A stretch of 64,000 nt of DNA from Serinicoccus chungangensis (GTDB lineage: Bacteria; Actinomycetota; Actinomycetes; Actinomycetales; Dermatophilaceae), in NCBI RefSeq assembly GCF_006337125.1, contig NZ_CP040887.1, positions 186,001 to 250,000 of the forward strand. The letters run 5' to 3'. The position numbers and the translations under genes were made by a program. Shown one piece after another: positions 51,081-59,466 of this stretch. Numbering within the stretch: the stretch's first letter is position 1; every line of letters starts with the position of its first letter. The notes beneath the pieces were generated by a model. That model ran no database searches. It was not told the origin of the DNA and saw only the letters and a program-made list of their open reading frames with translations.

Positions 51081-52154
51081 TCAGGTGCCGAAGGCCGCCA
51101 GCACCTCGGCCCGGGTGACGTCGGCGAGCGAGGCGTGCTGCCAGCGGGGCTGGCGGTCCTTGTCGACGAGCTGGGCCCGGACGCCCTCGGCGAAGTCGGG
51201 GTGGGCCGCGAAGACCGGGCCCAGCCGCAGGTCCTGGGCCAGGACCTCCTCGACGGTCATCGACTCCGCCCGGCGCACGGCCTCCAGGGTCACCGCCACC
51301 GAGTGGGGGGAGCGGGAGCCGACGAGCTCGGCCGCCTCCCGGGCCGCGGGCTCGGGGTGCTCGCGCAGCCGCCGCAGGATCTCTGCGGCGTCGTCCCCGC
51401 GGTAGCACTCGTCGATCCAGGACCGCTGCTGGGCCAGCCAGGACGCCTGCGACGGCGCCGTCTCGTCGTGGGCCGAGGTCAGGGCGGCCAGCGCCCCGGC
51501 GTCCCGGGTCGGGTCCTCCCGGAGCGCGGCGAGGACCCGCTCCTGGGCGCTGCTCGGCACGACGGCGTCGGCCATGCCGAGCAGCAGCGCGTCCGCCCCG
51601 CCCACGGGCGCGCCGGTGAGCGCCACGTGGGTGCCCGTCTCGCCGGGGGCGCGGGAGAGCGGGTGCAGCCCGGCCACGTCGGGGAAGAAGCCGATGACCA
51701 CCTCGGGCATGGCCAGCTGGGTCCGTTCGGTCACCAGCCGCACCGACCCGTGCGCCGAGATCCCGACGCCGCCGCCCATGACGATCCCGTCCATCCAGGC
51801 GACGTAGGGCTTGGGGTAGGACGCGACCAGGGCGTCCACGGCGTACTCCGCCTCCCAGTAGTCGAGCGCCTCCTGCTCCCGGCCGGCGAGGACGGCCTCC
51901 CGCAGCGCGCGCACGTCGCCCCCCGCGCACAGCCCGCGCTCCCCGGCGCCGTCGAGGACGACCGCCCGGACGCGGTCGTCGTCGGCCCAGGCCCGCAGCT
52001 GGTGCAGCAGCGAGTCGATGCTGGGCCGGTCCAGCGCGTTGATCGCGCGCGGCCGGTCGAGGCGCACCCGCCCCAGCGGGCCGTCGACGGCATACACCAC
52101 CCCCGCGCCGTGGCCCTCGGCCGGCTGCCAGGTCAGGGAGGCGTCGTCGCGCAT
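51081..52154 (-). CDS. Enoyl-CoA hydratase-family, 3-hydroxyisobutyryl-CoA hydrolase-like
   Basis: A 357-aa protein of the crotonase fold. GLCAGGDVRALREA, MDGIVMGGGVGISAHG and the MPEVVIGFFPDVA segment match 3-hydroxyisobutyryl-CoA hydrolases of valine breakdown, in which the Glu in the MPE motif and the following Asp are catalytic. The longer C-terminal half (residues 210-357), also present in that subfamily, supports the call. It is a single gene, divergent from the DUF5926 gene. Confidence 0.9.
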   Translation of the reverse strand: MRDDASLTWQPAEGHGAGVVYAVDGPLGRVRLDRPRAINALDRPSIDSLLHQLRAWADDDRVRAVVLDGAGERGLCAGGDVRALREAVLAGREQEALDYWEAEYAVDALVASYPKPYVAWMDGIVMGGGVGISAHGSVRLVTERTQLAMPEVVIGFFPDVAGLHPLSRAPGETGTHVALTGAPVGGADALLLGMADAVVPSSAQERVLAALREDPTRDAGALAALTSAHDETAPSQASWLAQQRSWIDECYRGDDAAEILRRLREHPEPAAREAAELVGSRSPHSVAVTLEAVRRAESMTVEEVLAQDLRLGPVFAAHPDFAEGVRAQLVDKDRQPRWQHASLADVTRAEVLAAFGT

Positions 52155-52178
52155 GCAGGCAGGCTCTCACGACGCACG

Positions 52179-52184
52179 TAGACT
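52179..52184 (+). promoter_or_regulatory. -10 box of a probably leaderless promoter (DUF5926 gene)
   Basis: TAGACT, 8 nt before ATG 52193, no ribosome site. Confidence 0.5.
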
Positions 52185-52192
52185 CGCCCGCT

Positions 52193-53101
52193 ATGGGCAA
52201 GGCATCACGCAAGAAGCGGCAGGCGGGCGGCACGCAGGCGCAGGGGTCGGCACGGCCGGCGCCCTTCGTCTCCCGCCCCTTCGAGGGTCTCGCGGGGGAG
52301 AGCGAGTGGGTGGCGATGCGGGAGATCCTCCCGGCCGCCTCGGCCCCCGTCACGCTGACCGTCCCCGAGGGCACGACGGCCGCCGGCCGCGAGGTCCCCG
52401 CGGGCCAGCACCAGGTCACCCTGGTCACCGTCCTGCCCGCCGCGATGCCGGCGATCCACCGCGAGGGCGGTGAGGTCCTCGTCGCGCTGCAGTCCCGCAC
52501 CAGCAGCGGCGACGCCTCCCGCGACGTCGTCGCCGCCGCCCTCACCGCGCTCGCCAGCGAGCTGGGCACCTCGGTCAACTCCGTGCGCCCCGCGACCACC
52601 GACACCCCCCGGCTCCAGGACGTCCTGGCCGACGGCCAGCGGCTGGACGTCGAGGTGCACGACGACTTCGGCTTCTGGCTCGGCGAGGACGCCAGCGAGG
52701 AGATGACGGCCGCCCTCGAGCAGATGAACGAGACGGCCGTCCCCATGGCCCGCGTCGAGGGGGTGCCCACGGCGTTCTGGTGCCACATGTCGGGTCGGTC
52801 CTACATCCGGTGGATCCTGGCCGAGGACGAGGACACCGCGCTGCAGGCGCTGGCCCGGCTGCAGGCCGCCCACGAGCACACGCTGGGCGAGGGCACCGAC
52901 CTCATCGGCGCCTTCCGGGCCTGCGGGGTGCTGGTGCCGGTGCTGGAGGTGCCCGCCGACAGCGGCGCCGAGGACCACGCCGAGGCGCTGGCCGCGCTCC
53001 AGGAGAGGTATGCCGCCGCCCTCGACCAGGACGCGCCCCTCACCGAGCCCGAGCGGCGGGCCCGGAACGCCCTGGTCTCCCGCCAGGTCACCCTGCGCTG
53101 A
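52193..53101 (+). CDS. DUF5926-family protein
   Basis: A 302-aa cytoplasmic protein. The basic N-terminus GKASRKKRQAGG and the PFEGLAGESEWVAMREILPAA opening are characteristic of an actinobacterial family (DUF5926), sometimes annotated as a topoisomerase II or preprotein translocase SecA. I see no motif supporting those roles. The adjacent glycosyltransferase starts 4 bp after the stop, so the two are co-transcribed; the pairing is common in Micrococcales as far as I recall. Confidence 0.85.
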   Translation: MGKASRKKRQAGGTQAQGSARPAPFVSRPFEGLAGESEWVAMREILPAASAPVTLTVPEGTTAAGREVPAGQHQVTLVTVLPAAMPAIHREGGEVLVALQSRTSSGDASRDVVAAALTALASELGTSVNSVRPATTDTPRLQDVLADGQRLDVEVHDDFGFWLGEDASEEMTAALEQMNETAVPMARVEGVPTAFWCHMSGRSYIRWILAEDEDTALQALARLQAAHEHTLGEGTDLIGAFRACGVLVPVLEVPADSGAEDHAEALAALQERYAAALDQDAPLTEPERRARNALVSRQVTLR

Positions 53102-53105
53102 TCCC

Positions 53106-54032
53106 ATGACCACGTCGCAGCCGGTGCAGGGCGTCCCGCAGGAGCTCGTCGTCGCCGTCGTGCCCGCCAAGGACGAGGAGGCGCGCATCGGCGTCACCCT
53201 CGCCGCCCTGCAGCGGCTGCCGCTGGTCGGTGCGGTCGTCGTCGTCGACGACGGCTCGACCGACCAGACGGCGCACGTCGCGGAGTGGTCCGGCCGGGTC
53301 GAGGTGGTCCGGCACGAGCGCAACCGCGGCAAGGCCGCCGCCATGGCCACCGGCGCGGCCCGGGCGCAGGAGCTGCGGCCCGGTGCGCCCGTGCTCTTCG
53401 TCGACGCCGACCTCGAGGAGTCGGCCGCCGAGCTGGGGCCGATCATCACGCCCGTGCTCATCGGGCAGGCCGACATGACCATCGCGGTCCTGCCGCCCCA
53501 GCCCGGCGCGGCCGGGCTGGGCCTGGTGGTGCGGACCGCGACCTCCGGCATCCGGCGGCTCACCGGCTGGGAGCCGACGCAGCCGCTCTCCGGGCAGCGC
53601 TGCCTCACCCGCGAGGCGCTGCTCGACGCGATGCCCCTGGCGCGGGGGTGGGGCGTCGAGGTCGGCCTGACCATCGACGTCATCCGCTCGGGACGACGGG
53701 TGCTGGAGATCCCCTGCGAGGTGCGGCACCGCGCCACCGGCAACGACCTGGCCTCCCAGGCCCACCGCGCCCGGCAGCTGGCCGACGTCTCCCTGGCCCT
53801 GGCCGAGCGCTCCGGGGTGCCCGACAAGGTCCGCGAGGGCGGTCTCGAGGGCAGCCGGATCGCCCGCGAGCAGGGAGCCCGGCTCGCGCAGAGCGCACGG
53901 GACCGCGGGGTGCCGCTGGCCCGGCGGACCGCCAGCCAGGTCACCGAGCAGGTGCAGCGGCACGGCCGCCCGCTGCTGGACCGCGCGAAGGCGGCCTACG
54001 AGGAGCGCTCGCGCCGTCGTCCTGACGCCTGA
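53106..54032 (+). CDS. GT2-family glycosyltransferase
   Basis: A 308-aa protein. The GT-A core is clear: VVAVVPAKDEEARIG, VVVVDDGSTDQT, RNRGKAAAM and the metal motif LFVDADLEES. It has no membrane helices; the C-terminal 90 residues form a charged helical region. It probably transfers a sugar to a lipid or polyprenyl acceptor; the product is unknown. ATG 53106 lies 4 bp after the DUF5926 stop. It is convergent with the following membrane protein gene, with an 8-bp gap. Confidence 0.9.
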   Translation: MTTSQPVQGVPQELVVAVVPAKDEEARIGVTLAALQRLPLVGAVVVVDDGSTDQTAHVAEWSGRVEVVRHERNRGKAAAMATGAARAQELRPGAPVLFVDADLEESAAELGPIITPVLIGQADMTIAVLPPQPGAAGLGLVVRTATSGIRRLTGWEPTQPLSGQRCLTREALLDAMPLARGWGVEVGLTIDVIRSGRRVLEIPCEVRHRATGNDLASQAHRARQLADVSLALAERSGVPDKVREGGLEGSRIAREQGARLAQSARDRGVPLARRTASQVTEQVQRHGRPLLDRAKAAYEERSRRRPDA

Positions 54033-54040
54033 GCGGCTGC

Positions 54041-56155
54041 TCAGCGCCCCGGCGCCTCCCCCTCGGGGGCCAGCAGCAGGATCCCTGCCGTCAGGAGCAT
54101 CGTCAGGCAGAGGGCGACCGCCGCGATGCCGGAGTCGTTGAGGGCCCAGGCGAGCGTCATCCCCGCCAGGGACGCCGACGCCACCGGCATCACCCCTGGC
54201 TCGCGCCACAGCGGGCCGCTCCACCCGGGTCGTCGGACCACGACCCAGGCCACGGCCAGGAGCGCGGCGACCGCCAGCCAGGACAGCGGGTAGCTCACGA
54301 GGATGCCCAGGCTCTGCTCCAGCTTGCGGGCGACGATCTCGAGGGCCTCGCCGTCCACCGCGGACTGCACGAAGGCGCCCAGGTGCGTGCGGCGCTCGGG
54401 CCCCCGCAGCCAGTCGAGCACCATCGCCAGCAGCGCCACGACCGCCGACCCCCCGGCCACCAGGAGCAGCGAACGCCAGGTCCGTCCCACCCCCAGCGCG
54501 GCGAGCAGCAGCAGGCCGGTCACGACCGCCGTGGCGGGGACGCTGCCGAAGTCGGCGCCCGCGCCGGGGGCCGCGCCGAGCAGCAGCGACGCACCGCCCA
54601 GGAGCGCGACGGCGAGGGCCGCCCCGCGACGCGGGAGCCAGCTGAGGGCGGCGGCGAGGACGACGAGCAGCGCGCCCAGCAGCATCCCGAAGCCGACGTT
54701 GCCCTGGCCGTAGAAGCGCCCCGCGGTCACCGGCTGCAGTCCCAGGACGCCGACCAGCCCCAGGCGGGAGGACCAGACGGTGTCGACGCCGAGCACCACG
54801 AGGGTCGCGGCGGCCACGAGGGCCGGGAGGAGCAGCGGGCTGCGGTGCCCCGGTCCGGTCGCCGGCCCGGCCCGGTGGGCGAGGGTGACCGCCAGGGCGG
54901 CGACCAGCGCGGCGACGGCGAGGACGGTGGCCGTGAGGGCCGGCCAGGGCTGCCCGGCCCGCCACCACGGCACCAGGCCGGCCAGGAAGGTGGCGGCGGG
55001 CACCGCCATGACGGTCGCGGTGGTGCCGACGAGCAGGCGACGGCTGCCGAGCAGACCGGCGAGCCCGAGCAGCGGGAGGAGCACCACCGCCAGGGCCCCG
55101 AGGGTCCACGGGGCCAGCCTCTTGGCGTCGCTGACCGCGTCGGCCAGGTCCGCGGCGGCCCGGGCGGGGTCCGTCGTCGCCCCCGCGACGGCGGTGACCG
55201 GTGAACCGGGCCGGGCCGCACCGTCCGGGCCGGGCGGCACGTCCGCGAGGGAGAGGAGGGTCGGGGTGAGGTCGACCAGCTGCACGAGCCCGGTCTGCCG
55301 GGTCGAGCCCGAGCTGAGCTGCGCCGGGGGCGGGAGGTCCGGCGAGCCTCCCGTCGGCCCGTGGACCACGAGCACCTGCGCGTCGGGGCGGCCGGCGGTC
55401 TGCCCCATACCGCTCACCACCAGCGTGGTGCCGTCCGGGAGCCCCGCGACGAGGTCGGAGAGGGCCGCGTCGGTGGCCTCCAGCACGTCCGAGCGGTCCC
55501 CCTCCAGGACGGCGGTGGCGGCGACGAGGTGGACGCGGCACCGCGGGTCGAGGGCCGGGCCGGCGAGCAGCCCCGCGGACCCGGTGTCCAGCTGCGGCCG
55601 GCCGGTGGCGTCAGGGGTCGCGGTCAGGCCGTACGTCGCGACGCACCCCCCGGCCGCCTCGACCGGCCCGGTCAGGGCGTGCAGGTCGGGCTCGGTCGCA
55701 CCGGGAGAGCCCCACGGCGGCGTCGCGTCCGGGCCGCAGCCGAGGGCGTCGCGGTCGGTCCGGGTGCCGGTGCCCACGGTCAGCCAGGCGTCGGCGGCGC
55801 AGGTCACCTCGTCGGGCCCGCGCGCGACCAGCGCCGCGGTGCGGCCGGTCCGCGCCAGCGACTGCAGCGTCGGCGTGTCGTCGTCGACGAGGTCCCAGGT
55901 GAGCCCCGGTATGCCCACCAGCACCACCTGCGGGTCCGGCCCCGTCGCCAGCGGCCGGGTGTCGGGGGCGTGCGCGGGGGCGAGGCCCGCCACCACGGCG
56001 ACCGCGGCGAGGAGCCAGGAGACGAGCACGGCTCCCACGAGCCCCCACGCCGCACGCGGTGAGCGCGGCGCGGCGTGGGCCCGCAGCGCAGCACCCGGTC
56101 CCGTGGCGAGCGGCTCGTGCGCCGCATCCCGCCCGGGCCGGCCGACGTCTCCCAT
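54041..56155 (-). CDS. Polytopic membrane protein with an alkaline-phosphatase-like extracytoplasmic domain
   Basis: A 704-aa protein. One N-terminal helix (about residues 36-62) leads to an extracytoplasmic domain (70-330) with VVLVGIPGLTWDLVD, LTVGTGTR and LVVSGMGQT, resembling the alkaline phosphatase/phosphodiesterase superfamily. Helices then fill residues 350-700 (about eleven). The typical metal ligands of the superfamily are only partly visible. Similar actinobacterial proteins are annotated only as membrane proteins. A role in envelope glycolipid assembly next to the GT2 enzyme is an inference. Ribosome site GGGAGGTGAG precedes ATG 56155. A GGCATACC copy at 55908 uses an ATA codon. 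Confidence 0.75.
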   Translation of the reverse strand: MGDVGRPGRDAAHEPLATGPGAALRAHAAPRSPRAAWGLVGAVLVSWLLAAVAVVAGLAPAHAPDTRPLATGPDPQVVLVGIPGLTWDLVDDDTPTLQSLARTGRTAALVARGPDEVTCAADAWLTVGTGTRTDRDALGCGPDATPPWGSPGATEPDLHALTGPVEAAGGCVATYGLTATPDATGRPQLDTGSAGLLAGPALDPRCRVHLVAATAVLEGDRSDVLEATDAALSDLVAGLPDGTTLVVSGMGQTAGRPDAQVLVVHGPTGGSPDLPPPAQLSSGSTRQTGLVQLVDLTPTLLSLADVPPGPDGAARPGSPVTAVAGATTDPARAAADLADAVSDAKRLAPWTLGALAVVLLPLLGLAGLLGSRRLLVGTTATVMAVPAATFLAGLVPWWRAGQPWPALTATVLAVAALVAALAVTLAHRAGPATGPGHRSPLLLPALVAAATLVVLGVDTVWSSRLGLVGVLGLQPVTAGRFYGQGNVGFGMLLGALLVVLAAALSWLPRRGAALAVALLGGASLLLGAAPGAGADFGSVPATAVVTGLLLLAALGVGRTWRSLLLVAGGSAVVALLAMVLDWLRGPERRTHLGAFVQSAVDGEALEIVARKLEQSLGILVSYPLSWLAVAALLAVAWVVVRRPGWSGPLWREPGVMPVASASLAGMTLAWALNDSGIAAVALCLTMLLTAGILLLAPEGEAPGR

Positions 56156-56234
56156 GTCTCACCTCCCGGCTGCATGGTCGCACGGCCCGGTGGCCCACCG
56201 TGGTGGTGTCGCGGTGCCGGGGTGGGCGACGGCA

Positions 56235-56240
56235 TACCCT
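56235..56240 (+). promoter_or_regulatory. -10 box of a leaderless promoter overlapping a GGCATACC motif
   Basis: TACCCT, 6 nt before GTG 56247, with GGCATACC at 56231-56238 overlapping the box. Confidence 0.55.
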
Positions 56241-56246
56241 GAGCGC

Positions 56247-56702
56247 GTGGACGCTGCACGCCTGGACCCCGAGCTGCTCGCCTGGACCGCCGGCGCGATC
56301 GCCGTGCTCGCGCTGCTGGTCACGGCTGTCGTCTGGCGACGGCTGCGGGTCGTCGACCGGCGGCTGACCCAGCTCGTCGAGGCCGGCGCGCCCACGACCC
56401 CGGAGCGCGAGCGGATCGAGGCGCTGGAGCAGGAGCTCGAGGGCGTCCGCGGCGACCTCGCGCAGGCGCTGCGGCACGTGGCGGTGGTGCGCTACGACGC
56501 CTTCGGCGACATGGGGGGCCGGATGAGCTTCTCGGCCGCCGTCGTCGACGACACCGGTGACGGCATGGTCATCAGCTCGATCCACGCCCGTGGCGAGAGC
56601 CGCACCTACGCCAAGGGGATCGTCGGCGGGGACTCCGAGATCGTCCTCACCCCCGAGGAGCGGCAGGCGCTCGACGCCGCCCGCACCGGCCAGGACACCT
56701 GA
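56247..56702 (+). CDS. DUF4446-family protein
   Basis: A 151-aa protein. One N-terminal membrane helix (LAWTAGAIAVLALLVTAVVW), a coiled-coil stretch (about 30-70) and the DUF4446 core VVRYDAFGDMGGRMSFSAAVVDDTGDG ... are characteristic, cited here in two parts: VVRYDAFGDMGG and MSFSAAVVDDTG. The family is widespread in Gram-positive bacteria with unknown function. Its last codons are duplicated about 247 bp downstream (see repeats). GTG start, leaderless promoter. Confidence 0.9.
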   Translation: MDAARLDPELLAWTAGAIAVLALLVTAVVWRRLRVVDRRLTQLVEAGAPTTPERERIEALEQELEGVRGDLAQALRHVAVVRYDAFGDMGGRMSFSAAVVDDTGDGMVISSIHARGESRTYAKGIVGGDSEIVLTPEERQALDAARTGQDT

Positions 56703-56709
56703 CCTTTCC

Positions 56710-56797
56710 CGCACAGGACGCGTGGTGGGGCCGCACAGGACGCGCCGTCGGGCCGCACAGGACACGTGGTGGGGCGGCACAAAACACGTGGTGGGGC
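56710..56797 (+). repeat. Array A: four 22-bp tandem units
   Basis: Units at 56710-56731, 56732-56753, 56754-56775 and 56776-56797, of the form cgcacaggacgcgtggtggg plus gc, with a few differences. The period is not a multiple of three and no ORF with coding character spans it. Confidence 0.85.
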
Positions 56798-56822
56798 CGC
56801 GCCGAACCGCCCACCGTGACTC

Positions 56823-56888
56823 GGTGTATGCCGAGCGCGCGTCCGGTGTATGCCGAGGACGTGTCCGGTGTGTGCCTAGCGCGCGTCC
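56823..56888 (+). repeat. Array B: three 22-bp tandem units
   Basis: Units at 56823-56844, 56845-56866 and 56867-56888 of the form ggtgtatgccgagcgcgcgt plus cc. Read on the opposite strand they resemble array A (a caca..ggacgcg core), so A and B form a diverged inverted pair. Confidence 0.8.
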
Positions 56889-56969
56889 TGTGCGAAGGAG
56901 CCGGAGCCGCTGGCGGAGGGGCGCCGCCCGCACCGGCCAGGACACCCGACCTCCTGACCACCGACCCCC

Positions 56970-56997
56970 GATCCGCGATCCGCGATCCGCGATCCGC
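56970..56997 (+). repeat. 7-bp tandem repeat, four units
   Basis: gatccgc is repeated four times just before the 3' end of the convergent kinase gene. It is a short simple repeat that could slip in length. Confidence 0.9.
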
Positions 56998-57008
56998 GGC
57001 GGGGAGGG

Positions 57009-58031
57009 TCAGGCCTCGGTCCCGGGCAGGCGCACGAGCAGGCTCCCGGGGTCCACCTGCACCCGGATGGCCAGCACCGAGCCGATGGTGTCCCCGTCGA
57101 TCTCCAGCTCCACCGGCTTGTCCGACACGACCCGCACCTCGGGGCTCTGGAAGTGCTCGACCCGCCGGTGCCCGATCCGGCGGCGGGTGGTGAGCTGGGC
57201 GACGGTCGCGACCCAGCCGACGATCCCCTCGGGGGAGAGCAGCACCGCGTCCATGGTGCCGTCGTCGGCGAGCGCGTCGGGCAGCAGCTCCATCCCGCCC
57301 TGCAGCCTGCCCACGTTGCCGACCATGACCGAGCGCACCCGCCGGCGCACCTGCCCGCTCCCCGGCATCCGCAGGTCGACGGTGAACTGGGGGCCCTTGA
57401 GGTGCTGCAGCCCGGTCACGAGATAGGCCAGCCACCCGACGCGGTCCTTGAGCTTCTCCGGCGCGGCGGCCATGACCTCCGCGTCGAACCCGAGGCCCGC
57501 CATGACGAGGAAGCGGTGCTCCTCGCGCACCTCCGGGCTGGTGCGGTCGTCGACGGCGTCGTCCATGTCGACGCTCGTGGAGGGCTGGCCCTCCTCGTCC
57601 TCCAGCCGCGCCTCCAGCTGGGAGGTCGTGGGCCGGACGAGCTCGAGCCGGCAGGTGTCGATGGGGGCCGTCCGGCCGGTGAGGGCGATCGTCAGGGCCT
57701 TGTCCAGCGACTCGACCGGCAGCTCCAGGTTGCGGGCGAGCAGGTTGCCGGTGCCCCCGGGCAGCAGGCCCACCGGCACCCCGGAGTCGACCATCGCGGC
57801 CCCCACCGCCCGGACCGTCCCGTCGCCCCCGAGCGGGCAGACGACGTCCACCCCCGCCTCCAGCGCCTGGGCGGTCTGGCCCGGCCCCGGGTCCTCGGCG
57901 GTGGTCTCGAGCCAGAGCGGCTCCTCCCAGCCGTGCCGTCGGCATACCTCCTCCACCCGCCGGCGCACGCGACCCACGTCGGAGAACTTCGTGGGGTTGA
58001 CGATGACGGCCGCCCGGCCAGGAGAATCCAT
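57009..58031 (-). CDS. Diacylglycerol/lipid kinase (DAGK catalytic domain)
   Basis: A 340-aa protein. NPTKFSDV opening, G-G-D-G-T-V nucleotide motif, VPVGLLPGGTGN and the later GLGFDAEVM segment define a YegS/DgkB-type lipid kinase. It would phosphorylate diacylglycerol or a related lipid at the inner membrane face. An insertion of about 40 acidic residues lies between the two lobes (around residues 145-170). The start ATG 58031 has a TAGGGT box 6 nt upstream, a leaderless promoter. It is divergent from serS. Confidence 0.93.
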   Translation of the reverse strand: MDSPGRAAVIVNPTKFSDVGRVRRRVEEVCRRHGWEEPLWLETTAEDPGPGQTAQALEAGVDVVCPLGGDGTVRAVGAAMVDSGVPVGLLPGGTGNLLARNLELPVESLDKALTIALTGRTAPIDTCRLELVRPTTSQLEARLEDEEGQPSTSVDMDDAVDDRTSPEVREEHRFLVMAGLGFDAEVMAAAPEKLKDRVGWLAYLVTGLQHLKGPQFTVDLRMPGSGQVRRRVRSVMVGNVGRLQGGMELLPDALADDGTMDAVLLSPEGIVGWVATVAQLTTRRRIGHRRVEHFQSPEVRVVSDKPVELEIDGDTIGSVLAIRVQVDPGSLLVRLPGTEA

Positions 58032-58037
58032 GCCGTG

Positions 58038-58061
58038 ACCCTACAGACCCGCCAGTAGGCT
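58038..58061. promoter_or_regulatory. Back-to-back leaderless promoters of the lipid kinase gene and serS
   Basis: TAGGGT on the minus strand (58043-58038) and TAGGCT on the plus strand (58056-58061), each 6 nt before its ATG, in a gap of only 36 bp. The -35 regions would lie inside the opposite genes. Confidence 0.6.
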
Positions 58062-58067
58062 GGCCGC

Positions 58068-59366
58068 ATGATCGACCTCCGCGACCTGCGCTCCGACCCC
58101 GACCGCGTCCGCACCAGCCAGCAGGCCCGGGGCGAGGACCCGTCCGTCGTCGACCAGGTGCTGTCCGCGGACGAGGCGCACCGCAGCGCGCTGGCGCAGT
58201 TCGAGGCCGCCCGCGCCGAGCAGAAGGCGTTCGGCAAGAAGGTCGCCCAGGCCCGTGGCGAGGAGAAGCAGGCCCTCCTCGCCGAGGTGAAGGACCTCGC
58301 CGCCCGCGTCAAGGCGCTGGACGCCGAGGCGGGCGAGGCCGCCACCGCCCGCGACGAGGCGATGCGCCGCATCGGCAACGTCGTCATGGACGGGGTGCCG
58401 GTCGGCGGCGAGGACGACTTCGTCACCCTCGAGGAGGTCGGCACCCCCCGCGACTTCGCGGCCGAGGGCTTCGAGCCGCGCGACCACCTCGCGATCGGGG
58501 AGGGGCTCGGCGCCATCGACATGGCCCGCGGGGCCAAGGTCGCCGGTGCCCGCTTCTACTACCTGCTCGGCGACGGCGCCCGGCTCGAGCAGGCGCTCAT
58601 GGGCCTGGCCCAGCAGATCGCGCAGGAGGAGGGCTTCGTCCCGGCGATCGTGCCCAACCTCGTGCGGCCCGAGACCATGGCCGGCGCCGGCTTCCTCGAC
58701 GCCCACGCCGACGAGGTCTACCGTCTGGAGGCCGACGACCTCTACCTCACCGGCACCTCCGAGGTCGCCCTCGCCGGGCTGCACGCCGACGAGATCCTCG
58801 ACCTGGGCGAGGGGCCGCTGCGGTACGTCGCGACCTCCACCTGCTACCGCCGCGAGGCCGGGTCCTACGGCAAGGACACCAAGGGCATCTTCCGGGTGCA
58901 CCAGTTCACCAAGACCGAGATGTTCGTCTACTGCCGCGTCGAGGACGCCGAGGCCGAGCACCAGAACCTCCTGCGCATCGAGCGGCGCCTGCTGGACGCG
59001 CTGGAGCTGCCCTACCGCATCATCGACGTCGCGGCCGGTGACCTGGGCGGACCGGCGGCCCGCAAGTTCGACTGCGAGGCGTGGGTGCCGACGCAGGAGC
59101 GCTACCGCGAGCTCACCTCGACCTCCAACTGCACGACCTTCCAGGCGCGCCGCCTCGGCACCCGCGAGCGTGACCCGCACGGCTCGGGCACCCGCGCCGT
59201 GGCGACGCTCAACGGCACGGTCGCGACGAGCACCCGCCCGATCGTCGCGCTGCTGGAGAACCACCAGCAGGCCGACGGCAGCGTCCTCGTCCCCGAGGCC
59301 CTGCGCCCCTTCCTCGGGGGGACGGCGTCGCTCACCCCCCGGGCGGCGAACCCCGCCTCCCGCTGA
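58068..59366 (+). CDS. serS: Seryl-tRNA synthetase
   Basis: A 432-aa class II synthetase. The N-terminal long coiled-coil arm (residues about 1-110) binds tRNA-Ser, and the catalytic core has motif 2 with [20 protein letters not shown] and motif 3 with [20 protein letters not shown]. The length and order are those of bacterial SerRS. It starts on a leaderless ATG. Single-copy housekeeping gene, with no neighbours in the same unit. Confidence 0.98.
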   Translation: MIDLRDLRSDPDRVRTSQQARGEDPSVVDQVLSADEAHRSALAQFEAARAEQKAFGKKVAQARGEEKQALLAEVKDLAARVKALDAEAGEAATARDEAMRRIGNVVMDGVPVGGEDDFVTLEEVGTPRDFAAEGFEPRDHLAIGEGLGAIDMARGAKVAGARFYYLLGDGARLEQALMGLAQQIAQEEGFVPAIVPNLVRPETMAGAGFLDAHADEVYRLEADDLYLTGTSEVALAGLHADEILDLGEGPLRYVATSTCYRREAGSYGKDTKGIFRVHQFTKTEMFVYCRVEDAEAEHQNLLRIERRLLDALELPYRIIDVAAGDLGGPAARKFDCEAWVPTQERYRELTSTSNCTTFQARRLGTRERDPHGSGTRAVATLNGTVATSTRPIVALLENHQQADGSVLVPEALRPFLGGTASLTPRAANPASR

Positions 59367-59417
59367 CCGGTCGCGATCTCCGTCGTGCGGCGGAGGCAGG
59401 GCCACGGCGGGTCTGCC

Positions 59418-59423
59418 TAGGCT
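59418..59423 (+). promoter_or_regulatory. -10 box of the histidine-kinase operon
   Basis: TAGGCT lies 7 nt before GTG 59431, so transcription would start on the mini-ORF's first codon. Confidence 0.55.
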
Positions 59424-59430
59424 GGGGCAC

Positions 59431-59466
59431 GTGGTGAAGCACGAGCGCGGGCAGGCCCTGCCGTGA
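59431..59466 (+). CDS. Putative 11-codon leader ORF
   Basis: GTG 59431 opens the peptide MVKHERGQALP and stops at TGA 59464-59466, which overlaps the kinase start codon (GTGA). The leaderless-type -10 box fits this start, and no Shine-Dalgarno precedes the kinase start. Translation of the kinase may therefore depend on termination-reinitiation from this mini-ORF. Confidence 0.5.
   Translation: MVKHERGQALP

Larger units (their letters stand above)
56675..56952 (+). repeat. 31-bp direct repeat of the DUF4446 gene's 3' end flanking repeat arrays
   Basis: Copy 1 is at 56675-56705 and spans the stop codon; copy 2 is at 56922-56952 and differs at one base, which turns TGA into CGA. Between them lie the two 22-bp arrays. 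This looks like an insertion or local duplication into the gene's end. Confidence 0.85.

Noticed and set aside
56710..56888. CRISPR array
   Set aside because: Repeats are directly adjacent with no spacers, and no Cas genes are near.
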